DNA from: Drancourtella massiliensis
GTDB lineage: Bacteria > Bacillota > Clostridia > Lachnospirales > Lachnospiraceae
DNA length: 39,805 nt
NCBI RefSeq assembly: GCF_016900655.1
Contig: NZ_JACJKH010000028.1
Span: 1 to 39,805 of the forward strand
Reading direction: 5' to 3'
Positions 7,368 to 15,907 of the stretch are shown here, piece by piece. Positions within the stretch are counted from its first letter, which is position 1; the number at the start of each line of letters is the position of its first letter. Under the pieces are notes generated by a model that saw nothing but the letters and a program-made list of their open reading frames with translations, had not been told where the DNA came from and did no database searches. Both the position numbers and the translations under genes were made by a program.

Positions 7368-8774
7368 TTAGTTTTCACCGTGTTTTCTGCGGCTTGCGAA
7401 GTACAGGCCAGCAGCAGCGATCATGATGACACATCCGCCGATGGTGAAGATTGTTGTACCGATACCACCAGTTCCTGGAAGCTCAGCGAGTTTGGTGTCA
7501 AGGAAGTTTCCTACATAATCTTCATTTGTTCCTTCGGTTATAGTTACAGTCAAGCCAGCATCATTGATAGAATATCCATCCGGTGCTACAACCTCTTCAA
7601 AGTGATAGTTACCTTCATCTAAACCAACAATTTTTAAAACACCACTTTCATTGACTGTTACACGCGGATTTCCTGTCTCATCTGATAATATTGGTCTATA
7701 AGCATCTAACTCCGCATCATAGATAAGGCTCATTGGAGTACCTTTATCATCAGCATCCCAAGTTCCATCTCCCAGGTCATAAACTTGGAATACTGCTCCT
7801 GCTAATGTTTTGCCTGTATTTTCTGCGTCTACCTTTGTAATCTGAATACTTCCCGTATCCCCCTTTACATTACCTGGTGTATAATCTGTTGTATCAGAAG
7901 TAGCAGTAGCATTATTATTGTACTCGACATCTGTTACAACTGCATTATAAGTAATTACAATAGACTCACCACCAGTATAGCTACGCAATACATTTGCAAA
8001 ATCTACTGTCAGAACACCTGTCAATGTATCTACAGCTATAGTAACTCTTGATGTCACATTGTCATTTCCCACCATAACTTTTACTGAAGTTTGATCAATC
8101 TGTAAGCCAGTCGGTTCATCAGTAATTTTAAATTGGGTTAATTCCTCTCCCTGTGTATTCTCTTGCATTGGGAAAGTGGCATTAATTGTATATCCTACTG
8201 TTGATCCAATCTGTGCAAAGTCATCAGTCTGGCTCTTTGTGATAGTATGGTTTTCAGACTTGGCATAAGCCGTGACATCTTCCGCAACCGGTCTTCCATC
8301 TTCACCTGGTGTTGATGTTCTGTCATAGTTATTTGTAACAAACAACGGTAAATAATCTGCATTGGTATCACTTGGAATAATGACATAACCACCAATTTGA
8401 ACATTCTCAAATGTGTAGGAAGTTTCACGAACATCCTCTACACTAAGTGTAGCAGCGTTTCCCTCTGCTGCGGTCTTTAAAGCGGCCTCTTCACCCTCGT
8501 CAATTGTATACTCAGTTTTGTCTGCACTTAATGTGACATGATCTTTTGCCCAATTTTCAATTTCCCAAGTATACTCGTTTGTATCCTGATCGAACATTAA
8601 AGTAGCAAAACGGTACATTTTAATGTCCGTATCTACATCTGGCGACAAACCTGCGATTGTAATCTTGCTTGTGATGTCTCTAACCTCTGCCGATGCTGCA
8701 AATGCTGTCAAGGATAATCCCATAACCATAGCCAGTGTCATTAACAAGGCCATTACTTTTCTTAATTTCCTCAT
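7368..8774 (-). CDS. Major pilin, LPXTG type with isopeptide (Cna_B/SpaA) domains
   Basis: 468 residues from the ATG at 8774, preceded by AAAGGAGAG; an ATG 21 nt upstream is in frame but has no good site. Signal peptide about 1-27 (ending AFAAS). A candidate pilin lysine lies in AYAKSE (about K172), where other pilins have YPK. Middle domain has the IGSTVGYTINATFP pattern of the D2 isopeptide fold, and the last domain carries an E-box (FEEVVAPDGY, about 391) as in Cna_B domains. Sorting signal LPGTG at about 433-437, then a helix and RRKHGEN tail. This fits a Gram-positive major pilus backbone of the SpaH/EbpB kind polymerised by the sortases downstream. Its base composition is clearly more AT-rich than the sortase genes. 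The 105-nt gap to the adhesin gene holds a weak AGCATA/TATGCT hairpin. Confidence 0.9.
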   Translation of the reverse strand: MRKLRKVMALLMTLAMVMGLSLTAFAASAEVRDITSKITIAGLSPDVDTDIKMYRFATLMFDQDTNEYTWEIENWAKDHVTLSADKTEYTIDEGEEAALKTAAEGNAATLSVEDVRETSYTFENVQIGGYVIIPSDTNADYLPLFVTNNYDRTSTPGEDGRPVAEDVTAYAKSENHTITKSQTDDFAQIGSTVGYTINATFPMQENTQGEELTQFKITDEPTGLQIDQTSVKVMVGNDNVTSRVTIAVDTLTGVLTVDFANVLRSYTGGESIVITYNAVVTDVEYNNNATATSDTTDYTPGNVKGDTGSIQITKVDAENTGKTLAGAVFQVYDLGDGTWDADDKGTPMSLIYDAELDAYRPILSDETGNPRVTVNESGVLKIVGLDEGNYHFEEVVAPDGYSINDAGLTVTITEGTNEDYVGNFLDTKLAELPGTGGIGTTIFTIGGCVIMIAAAGLYFASRRKHGEN

Positions 8775-8879
8775 AATTCTCTCCTTTTCTTTCATTCTTT
8801 TTGTTACTTGTCAGCATACCCTCTAAGTTCTGCTGCCTTCTTCCGTCGTTCGGGATATGCTACTCCGTTATTTATACTC

Positions 8880-11800
8880 CTATTTTTTCAGCACCTCCCC
8901 CTTTTTAAGCTTATATAAAATCAACGTTCCCGCCATTAAGAGCAGTACTCCGCCGATTGTATACCCGAAGGTGCCTGGGCCGCCCGCTTCTGGGAGTTCA
9001 TAGAGTTTTTCATTTTTTATAGTGATTACAACTCCACTTTCTGCACTTCTTGTTAATTGTGCATATCCATTAGCATCTGGATCAGCATAAGTTATCTCAG
9101 TTAGAAGTCCATTGCTAAATTGTAACGTCCACGCCTGACTCAGTCTCTGATATCCAGATGGTGCTTTGGTTTCATACAGTTTATACTCTCCATTTAAAGC
9201 ATCAAGTTCTACTCCCGCTTCAGCCGTCCATGTCACCTGACCGTCAGTTCCAGAAGTACCCTTTGCGATCAGTCTTTCTTCTGAATCAACTGATTGCTTT
9301 AATTCAAACTCCGCTCCATCAAGTCCGCTAGGTGTAGTTGAACTATCTTCTGGGCTATCTGTCTTCTTCAGGCTCCACTTCAATGTATTCGTGATAGTAT
9401 AAGTGTCTCCACTCTGACTTACATTTGAGTTATATCCATCTGGTACCTCTTTTTCCACGACACGATATTCATACTGAACTGGAAGTCCGGAAATCTTTCT
9501 AGCCCAATTTCTACTTTCATTTCCATCATCATTGTAAATCCGGTCTTCCTCTAATAAATTATATGTTCCATAAATTTTCCATTCGTCACTGCTCATTTCC
9601 CTGTACTGCAATTCGAACTGAATACCTGTCGGGCGATCCTGAACCTTTCCATCGTGCCAATCTTTCTGAACGATAATGGATTTCGAATTAAGTCGATTAA
9701 CAAATGAGATTGTTGTTCCTGTTGGAGATGATTCTATTGATTCATCTACTTTCGTATAATAGTTTCCTGCCAAATATTCCTCTGCGCTAAATGTTGTATC
9801 TTTCTTCTTTAAAATAGTAAGCGTTTTCTGCCACCCTTCGTCTTTTGATAGATTTACATCATAGCGGCCATTTTTCCCATCGTTTACTACTATAGAAAGA
9901 TCATCTGGTCGTAGACCAGATAAATTATCATTATCTTCCCACGTTTTATTAACCGTCAGTTTTTCTGTCTGAAGTACATTGGCGATATAATAATTTTCAT
10001 CTGCACAATTTGAGTCATATGTGTTTGTAATCGTGGCAATCGTTTTATCTGTATCCTCAAAGTCATACCGAATACTGCTGCTATATCCTGCCGGTGTATT
10101 TACTTCCCGCACAGCATAGGTATATGTCTCCTGATTTCCGCCTTCTGAACTTTCCTTAGGAAGATCCTCCCAGGTAACTTTCCAATCACTACTTTCTGTT
10201 AATGTGGCTTGCTTATATTCCACCGCATCACCATTATTTTTACTCCGGTAAAGTACCACTTCTACATCCGATTTCGGTCCATCACCTTCCCACACTTTTT
10301 GTACCGTAATTGTTTGTGTCGTCAGCTTTGAATAGTTATTAATTACTGTTGCGGAAGTACCATCTGCCGAAATCTGATACGACGGAGTGTAATTTTCAAA
10401 TACTGAAGTTTCTGTTACAGATGCAATTCTCCGTGTTACAGGAACATTTGTTTTAACAAATGTATAATTATCCTCTGCCGTCAGGATAATTTCTTCCTTT
10501 GTTCCATCTGTATAAGTTACTTGAAGCCTTACATTTCCAGTTTGCTTCTCTATAGTATTTGGTTGATTCCATTCTTTGCTAAATGTCAAGCTGTGTGTTG
10601 TAACCTGCACAACTGGATCCGGGTATGCTGCATTGCCCGGTTCACCATTTACCGTATATGTAACTTTTGCGCTATCGTTAGAATAAAATCCTTCTTTTCC
10701 GGCACTGGTTTCGCCTGTTCCAGCATCTCCCTTATGCGGATATCCCGTTTTAGCAAACTCTTCATTAGCCGTCTCATTTGGTTTTACACGGAAGCTGACC
10801 GTATAAGTCGCGCCATTATCTAACGAGTTGTCTCCACTTACAAGTTTTACTGTAATTTTCTTTCCATCAATAGTTGCTTCATATTGCGAACCTGACAATA
10901 CTGTTTCCTGGCCGTTTGCACTTCGCTTTGTTACAGTCACGTTTTCATCAACGAAATCTACATACTCACTCAATGTATCTGTGATGACAACATTTTTATA
11001 AGAAGGAATGACAGTTGTCAAAATTTCTTCCAATGCTGTGGATAACGCTGTACCATCTTTCAATGTTGCACCTGTTCTAGAAGCAAATTTCTGCATTCCG
11101 TCTTTTGTTCCATCTGTCAAATAAACAGAGTAAATCTGAGCAGCTTTTAAGGACTGTGAGCCGTTTACTGCCGCAATGGCTTCAGTATAGTATTCATCTC
11201 TTGTTGCATTTCCACGTCCATATTCGCGTCCATCCTCATCAATCGAATATGTCGGTTCTCCATCAGATAAGAAGATCACTACTTTTTCGTTGCTGTTGTC
11301 TGAACGTTGTGCCAACATACTGGAAGTCCTCTGCATCGCATAGGTCCAGTTAGTTCCTCCAGTTGCCCGCAACCTATTAATTGCGCTTTTCAGATTCTGA
11401 GCAGTTCCATCGCTATACCAGCCACTTGTTTCTGTACCACTTTTGTCTGAAAATGCTACATATGCCACTGAGTTTACATTTCCTTCATCTTCAAAGATCT
11501 GGTCAATAATGCCATTATCTTTTGTCAGCAAACTCTTAACCTCAGCCAGTAAACCTCCACCATACCAACTGCCTGCCATACTTCCAGATGTATCGATTAC
11601 AAATAGAACATCGACTCCCGAAGCTTCTCCTTGAGCTCCTGTCACATCCAAATTCAGAGTATAATCACCAGTGCTTTCGTTATATTCGATATATTTGTTA
11701 TGCGCCGGTGTTCCCAATGCACTTTCCTCATCAGCCGCTTTCGAAGAAGCATCTGCTTTCTGTGCCTCCTTTACAGCAGCTTTCTTGGACTGATCACTCT

Positions 11801-14800
11801 GCGAACTGTTTTGATTGAGAGTTTTCGGCTGAGTAATACCCTCATCATTAAATTGATTTGTATACTCTCTTCCGTCTCCTTCACGCACTTCGGTTGCTTC
11901 ATATACATAATCGCTGTTTATCGTACCTTCTTCTACGGTGTAGTCAATCTTCACCTTGACTCCATCTTTTTCATAATAAACAGGTACATCCCACGATGCC
12001 TTCCATTCACTACCTGCACTGATTGTTTTTGTAAGTGCTACTCCACCTAAATCCGCACTGGTGAGTTCTTTTGTTGTCAATACTCCGCCTTCATCTACGG
12101 TAATTGTTGGTTTTAATGTTACCTGAAGATTCTCAGGTCTAGTACCATATTTATTAGTAGCGTCATCCCATTTCTTAGTAAAAGAAACCGTTTTATTTTC
12201 TGAACGTTCATAGGTATTTGAGAATGTAACATAAGCGATTGTTTTTCCTTGAAGGTTAAAACTTGATCCATCACTTTCCACCGGTGTCTCGTCACCAATC
12301 GTCACTGTTGTCTTCGCACTACTTGTCATTTGGTAACCATTCAGATCGGCTTTTTGCTCTTCTATGGTAACCGCATATGTTTTACCTGTATCAATCTTGC
12401 GTTCTGTAATCGAAAAGAAGATATGCCCTTCCGGAGTGCTGGTCATATTCTCTCCTTGAATCACAGGCCCCACACCAAATAGTTCATTAATTTCAGTGTC
12501 ACTTAATTCTCTATCTCCTTCTTTCACTGAAATCACAAATTGAATATTCGCCTTTACTTCTTCAATACCAGTAGTATCGAGTCCATCAAACTCTTTTCTG
12601 ATTTCCAGAGAAAATTCATCGTCTGCAACCGGAGGCAGTTCCTGCGAAAACCATACATCATCAAGGAAATTTCCTATTGTATTTCCATTTGACTGGCCAG
12701 CTCTTTCTGCTGCTGTGCTTCCAGCCATGAAAAAGAAACGTGTCATACTTGATTGCGGTGTATATTGTTCTGTGACAATGTTATGCCAGTCTTGGTCATC
12801 GCTGGTAATTCTTACAACCAGGATACCATCCTGATCATAAACAATCTGATTCTCTTCATTTTCCCTATTATATCCATCAATATCTATGTCCAAACGCCTT
12901 AACTCATTTTCTAACTCACTCTGAGTATTTAAATCCTGACTGTCTTTCGTAGGCATAATAACGAGAAACATCGTATCATATTCCGCTCTATTATTATTAG
13001 TTCCACGTGCTCTATGACTTAAAGAGTAATTCAGTACTGTTCCCGGAATTGTAAGCACATCCTGATACAAAGCACCTGCTGTTTCACAGTTCAATTCCGC
13101 AAACTGAACGCCATCAGCTGCCTTGGGATCTTGTCCCCGTTTCCATGCATAATATTCAGATAATCCATCTGTTCCATCCCGATCAATGATTTCTCCAGCA
13201 CCGAGAATTTCTATATCCTTCCCCCTATTCGTTCCTGTTGTCTGCCAGATTCCTTCTTCTTTATATTTTTCATTGGAGACTTGGGTCATGGTTACCGGCG
13301 TTCGACCACCAGTATAGGTGTTGTTTTTTCGATATTCTGGATTTTCAAAACTTCCATTCTGTAGTTCATCATAATATGGAACCTGAAACGGAGCTGATTG
13401 AATCTTTGTTCCGCCCTCTAATGTTACTTCTACGTAATACCATTTACGTGCTCCTTCATCATAAGCCGGATACAATGCATCACCATTATCTGAAAGATTA
13501 GATGCTCCATTTTGATAATTTACCCTTTCAACAAGTGCAAATTCACCATTTCTTGAATCACTTTTGTACCACTGGTAACTTGTAATCTTTTGCGTTCCTG
13601 TATAGTTAGCATCCAGAGTTCCATTTTCAATAATATTATTTTCTATAGACAACTCGGACGGGGTATAATCATATACAAAATAGATGTCGCCGCTTGTGTT
13701 GTTTTGTTCAAACCTTCCCCTATAATATAACCAATCTGTAAATTCTGTCTGCTCTGTGCTTTCAAGGTATTTGATATAATAATATGTCTGCTGCCCCCAA
13801 ATACCGTGTCCGCCTTCGCTAGATGTTTGTATCTTTGTAATAGCATCTTCGTTTTGTCTATCCACTCGTGCTTCGCGATACGTATAGCCATCAATCTGAT
13901 CGGCATACTCTTTCAGATCATATTCTCTATGATTCTCTAACTCGATCCCTGCACTATTACTTGGCTTATGAACATTTTCGGGAATGTCTCTAATACTGCC
14001 ATTCTCATCAATATAAACATAGTGAGCTGTTATGTTAAATACAGTATTCCAAGCCACCTCCCAAGTGATTGTAAACGTTGAAAAACTGTTTGATACAAGC
14101 TCTATTTTTTTAGCTTCCGCTTTCTCTGTCGTCTTCACCGTAGCTTTCTCATCCATATTTTCTACGACTACGCCATCATCGGCTGTCGGATCTTCTTTCA
14201 GATGTTTTACTGCTACGTCGGTATCCTCAGAGACACCTTCCGGTACAGCTGCTTTTTTAAAGTCGATGACTACTTTCACATCACCGCTTGGCTCTACTTC
14301 TTTGCCATCCACAAGAAAGCTGATATCGTAAGCCAGGAAACCTTCCATGATTTCCTTATTCTTATCGCTGTCTTCGCTCAGTTTCTTTTCTGTCAGATCA
14401 TACTGAGCATTGATTTTCTTTGCCTCAGCTTTTTCCTCTTCGGACATCTGATCAGTGATTTCTTTCTTCACAATCGGAGTAACAGAAAGTTCTGCGCCTT
14501 CTGGTACGATTCCTTCATCTGCCGTAACTTTTACAGTGACTTCACTATTTTCATAAGTCTCATTAAATGCAGGAGAAACACCTGCCTCTTCCTTCGTTTC
14601 CTGAGTTTCCTCTGTCGGTGTTGTTGTTTCAGTCTCTTCCGGCTGTGTCTCTACTGCCTCATTCTGTGTTTCTGTCCCGGAAGTTTCCGCAGATGTAGTC
14701 TGATCCTGCGTATTCTGTGCAGTCTGATCTGTCTCTGTCTGTGTTGTCTCTCCGCCGGAAGCTTCCTCTGTCGGCTGAGCGGCTGTCGTTTCTTCCGGCT

Positions 14801-15059
14801 GTGTCTGCGCTGCTTCTTCGGTCTGCTTCGTTTCTGTCTGGGTCTCGGTCTCCGTTTGGGTTTGTGTTTCCGTTTCCGCAGTCTGCGCATCCGTCGAAGT
14901 GCTTTTCGTCTCCTGTGCCGTCGTCTGGGCTGCTGTTGTCTCTTCCACTGCAGGTACTGTTCCTGCATCTGCTTCCGCAAGTGTGGACATTCCCGTGCTC
15001 AGCATCAAAACCATGCAAAGCACGCTTGCTATGACTCTCTTCCTTCTTTTACTTTTCAT
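8880..15059 (-). CDS. Giant pilus-tip adhesin with VWA domain and repeated Cna_B domains
   Basis: 2059 residues. Signal peptide about 1-30; a Thr/Glu/Gln low-complexity region to about 165 (TQTETETQ-like steps); a beta-rich N-terminal half with a galactose-binding-like section (NGSFENPEY); a VWA domain whose MIDAS site reads DTSGSM at about 1155-1160; then a series of Cna_B/SpaA modules (SFTKKWDD before VWA; FSKEWNQ, VQKVWEGD, VNKTWEDN, VQKDWHDG after it) and a last module with the E-box YETKAPSGY. The C-terminus has LPEAG at about residue 2021, a helix and a KKGEVLKK tail. LPEAG differs from the LPGTG of the backbone. VWA plus Cna_B is the known layout of tip adhesins (RrgA, SpaC), which bind host matrix or mucus; the ligand here is unknown. 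AAAGGAGGAGACC precedes the ATG. Confidence 0.9.
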   Translation of the reverse strand: MKSKRRKRVIASVLCMVLMLSTGMSTLAEADAGTVPAVEETTAAQTTAQETKSTSTDAQTAETETQTQTETETQTETKQTEEAAQTQPEETTAAQPTEEASGGETTQTETDQTAQNTQDQTTSAETSGTETQNEAVETQPEETETTTPTEETQETKEEAGVSPAFNETYENSEVTVKVTADEGIVPEGAELSVTPIVKKEITDQMSEEEKAEAKKINAQYDLTEKKLSEDSDKNKEIMEGFLAYDISFLVDGKEVEPSGDVKVVIDFKKAAVPEGVSEDTDVAVKHLKEDPTADDGVVVENMDEKATVKTTEKAEAKKIELVSNSFSTFTITWEVAWNTVFNITAHYVYIDENGSIRDIPENVHKPSNSAGIELENHREYDLKEYADQIDGYTYREARVDRQNEDAITKIQTSSEGGHGIWGQQTYYYIKYLESTEQTEFTDWLYYRGRFEQNNTSGDIYFVYDYTPSELSIENNIIENGTLDANYTGTQKITSYQWYKSDSRNGEFALVERVNYQNGASNLSDNGDALYPAYDEGARKWYYVEVTLEGGTKIQSAPFQVPYYDELQNGSFENPEYRKNNTYTGGRTPVTMTQVSNEKYKEEGIWQTTGTNRGKDIEILGAGEIIDRDGTDGLSEYYAWKRGQDPKAADGVQFAELNCETAGALYQDVLTIPGTVLNYSLSHRARGTNNNRAEYDTMFLVIMPTKDSQDLNTQSELENELRRLDIDIDGYNRENEENQIVYDQDGILVVRITSDDQDWHNIVTEQYTPQSSMTRFFFMAGSTAAERAGQSNGNTIGNFLDDVWFSQELPPVADDEFSLEIRKEFDGLDTTGIEEVKANIQFVISVKEGDRELSDTEINELFGVGPVIQGENMTSTPEGHIFFSITERKIDTGKTYAVTIEEQKADLNGYQMTSSAKTTVTIGDETPVESDGSSFNLQGKTIAYVTFSNTYERSENKTVSFTKKWDDATNKYGTRPENLQVTLKPTITVDEGGVLTTKELTSADLGGVALTKTISAGSEWKASWDVPVYYEKDGVKVKIDYTVEEGTINSDYVYEATEVREGDGREYTNQFNDEGITQPKTLNQNSSQSDQSKKAAVKEAQKADASSKAADEESALGTPAHNKYIEYNESTGDYTLNLDVTGAQGEASGVDVLFVIDTSGSMAGSWYGGGLLAEVKSLLTKDNGIIDQIFEDEGNVNSVAYVAFSDKSGTETSGWYSDGTAQNLKSAINRLRATGGTNWTYAMQRTSSMLAQRSDNSNEKVVIFLSDGEPTYSIDEDGREYGRGNATRDEYYTEAIAAVNGSQSLKAAQIYSVYLTDGTKDGMQKFASRTGATLKDGTALSTALEEILTTVIPSYKNVVITDTLSEYVDFVDENVTVTKRSANGQETVLSGSQYEATIDGKKITVKLVSGDNSLDNGATYTVSFRVKPNETANEEFAKTGYPHKGDAGTGETSAGKEGFYSNDSAKVTYTVNGEPGNAAYPDPVVQVTTHSLTFSKEWNQPNTIEKQTGNVRLQVTYTDGTKEEIILTAEDNYTFVKTNVPVTRRIASVTETSVFENYTPSYQISADGTSATVINNYSKLTTQTITVQKVWEGDGPKSDVEVVLYRSKNNGDAVEYKQATLTESSDWKVTWEDLPKESSEGGNQETYTYAVREVNTPAGYSSSIRYDFEDTDKTIATITNTYDSNCADENYYIANVLQTEKLTVNKTWEDNDNLSGLRPDDLSIVVNDGKNGRYDVNLSKDEGWQKTLTILKKKDTTFSAEEYLAGNYYTKVDESIESSPTGTTISFVNRLNSKSIIVQKDWHDGKVQDRPTGIQFELQYREMSSDEWKIYGTYNLLEEDRIYNDDGNESRNWARKISGLPVQYEYRVVEKEVPDGYNSNVSQSGDTYTITNTLKWSLKKTDSPEDSSTTPSGLDGAEFELKQSVDSEERLIAKGTSGTDGQVTWTAEAGVELDALNGEYKLYETKAPSGYQRLSQAWTLQFSNGLLTEITYADPDANGYAQLTRSAESGVVITIKNEKLYELPEAGGPGTFGYTIGGVLLLMAGTLILYKLKKGEVLKK

Positions 15060-15159
15060 GGTCTCCTCCTTTAGCTTCCGCTTTCTTTTCTATTGCCTGA
15101 TCCATCAGTTTCAATTTCCTTCCCCCTTCTTTTCTTTCTTAATCGAAACAAATCTCCCT

Positions 15160-15594
15160 TCAGTCAAGCAAAATACTGCAGGCACGCATTTGTTCCACCA
15201 TATTCTGTAATTCCTGCCATTTCTTCCTGTCCCCGGAGTCCAGGCACTCATGATCCCCGATCCAGAGCCAGGGATAATGCCGGACAATTTCCATCAGCAG
15301 TTCCCCCGCCGTGGCGCCCATCCGGTTCGTCTGGATTTCGCACCGTGTACCGTAAATCGTGCCGAGGAAAAAGCGTCCTTCCGTATCAGACGTAACCTCT
15401 TCCACGGGAAGCCGGGTCCGGATTGTGCCGTCCTTCCCGCTCTGCTCAATACAGGCCAGCAGGATCCGGTCTTCATCCAGGCTGTCGGACTTTCCTTCCT
15501 CCGTTACAAACAGAATTCCATGGTTTATAAATTTCATCCTCTGGGGTGAGATTATGATGTCTCCCCGTTTCAGGCTACTGCATCTATTTTCCAT
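15160..15594 (-). CDS. Unknown small protein, first gene behind the invertible promoter
   Basis: 144 residues from the ATG at 15594, which follows GAGGAAAG at good distance. I do not recognise the family. It is soluble, mixed charge (LKRGDIIISPQR at the N-terminus, EVTSDTEGRFFLGTIYG in the middle, Trp-rich YPWLWIGD near the C-terminus), without signal peptide or membrane helix, so it acts in the cytoplasm. The frame is open further upstream through the left inverted repeat to an ATG at 15657, which itself has an AAGGA site inside the invertible segment; in the present orientation a protein 21 residues longer is therefore possible. The gene lies 100 nt before the adhesin with no terminator between. 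Its position suggests a regulator or accessory of the phase-variable operon, but that is inference only. Confidence 0.65.
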   Translation of the reverse strand: MENRCSSLKRGDIIISPQRMKFINHGILFVTEEGKSDSLDEDRILLACIEQSGKDGTIRTRLPVEEVTSDTEGRFFLGTIYGTRCEIQTNRMGATAGELLMEIVRHYPWLWIGDHECLDSGDRKKWQELQNMVEQMRACSILLD

Positions 15595-15629
15595 ATCTTT
15601 CCTCTGCCTCATTCCATAGAACGCAAACA

Positions 15630-15654
15630 ACCACATAATATCAATTATGTGGTA
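15630..15654 (+). repeat. Left inverted repeat (IRL) of invertible promoter segment
   Basis: 25 bp (ACCACATAATA... ending TTATGTGGTA), exactly the reverse complement of 15858-15882. Each copy is itself nearly palindromic (CCACATAAT - ATCA - ATTATGTGG), as expected for a tyrosine recombinase crossover site bound by two recombinase monomers. Confidence 0.93.
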
Positions 15655-15857
15655 CATGGCTTTTCCTTAATTAAAAAGTGAAGTCCTGTTTTTCGGTGTC
15701 CCGTCGATTTTTCAAATGATATGTAAAAGGCGGGTGTTATTTTGATGCATAAAATTGTGAAATCTTCCGTCACTGCATTGACGCAGTCTATTTTTTGCTA
15801 TAAAATAGGGTAGAAAACTAAAAACTGGTGACTAGATGAGATAGGCCGACTTTGTAT
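15655..15857. other. 203-bp invertible promoter segment (phase switch), OFF orientation shown
   Basis: The segment is bounded by perfect 25-bp inverted repeats and lies between the pilus operon and a tyrosine recombinase gene transcribed in the same direction. It contains one good promoter, which reads rightward, away from the pilus genes. I found no comparable promoter reading leftward within it. Inversion would place the start of transcription about 105 nt before the ATG at 15594 and switch the operon ON. This is the arrangement known for fim-type and other gut-bacterial invertible promoters. Confidence 0.88.
15778..15806 (+). promoter_or_regulatory. Promoter within the invertible segment
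   Basis: TTGACG (15778-15783), 17-bp spacer, TAAAAT (15801-15806); the spacer is AT-rich. It is the only near-consensus sigma-A promoter inside the inverted repeats. As drawn it reads toward the right repeat and the 3' end of the recombinase gene. Confidence 0.85.
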
Positions 15858-15882
15858 TACCACATAATTGATATTATGTGGT
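15858..15882 (-). repeat. Right inverted repeat (IRR) of invertible promoter segment
   Basis: Perfect reverse complement of 15630-15654 over 25 bp. It lies 25 nt beyond the stop codon of the recombinase gene. Confidence 0.93.
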
Positions 15883-15895
15883 GTTTTTTATTTTC
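15860..15895 (+). terminator. Terminator-like structure formed by IRR in the OFF orientation
   Basis: For transcripts leaving the invertible promoter in the shown orientation, the repeat folds into a 9-bp hairpin (CCACATAAT/ATTATGTGG) followed at once by TGTTTTTTATTTT. This has the form of an intrinsic terminator, though the stem is AT-rich. It could stop antisense transcription into the recombinase gene when the switch is OFF. Confidence 0.55.
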
Positions 15896-15907
15896 CCCTT
15901 TTCCCTC

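Noticed and set aside
14202-15074. Plus-strand open frame opposite the adhesin stalk
   Set aside because: Its Cys/Leu/Phe/Arg-rich low-complexity product is the complement of the repetitive Thr/Glu/Gln codons. Signal peptide, start site and domains support the minus strand only.
15134-15168. Promoter TTGACT-17-GATTAA before the adhesin gene
   Set aside because: The -10 matches poorly and the -35 overlaps the last codons of the upstream gene. It may give weak constitutive transcription but is not good enough to list.
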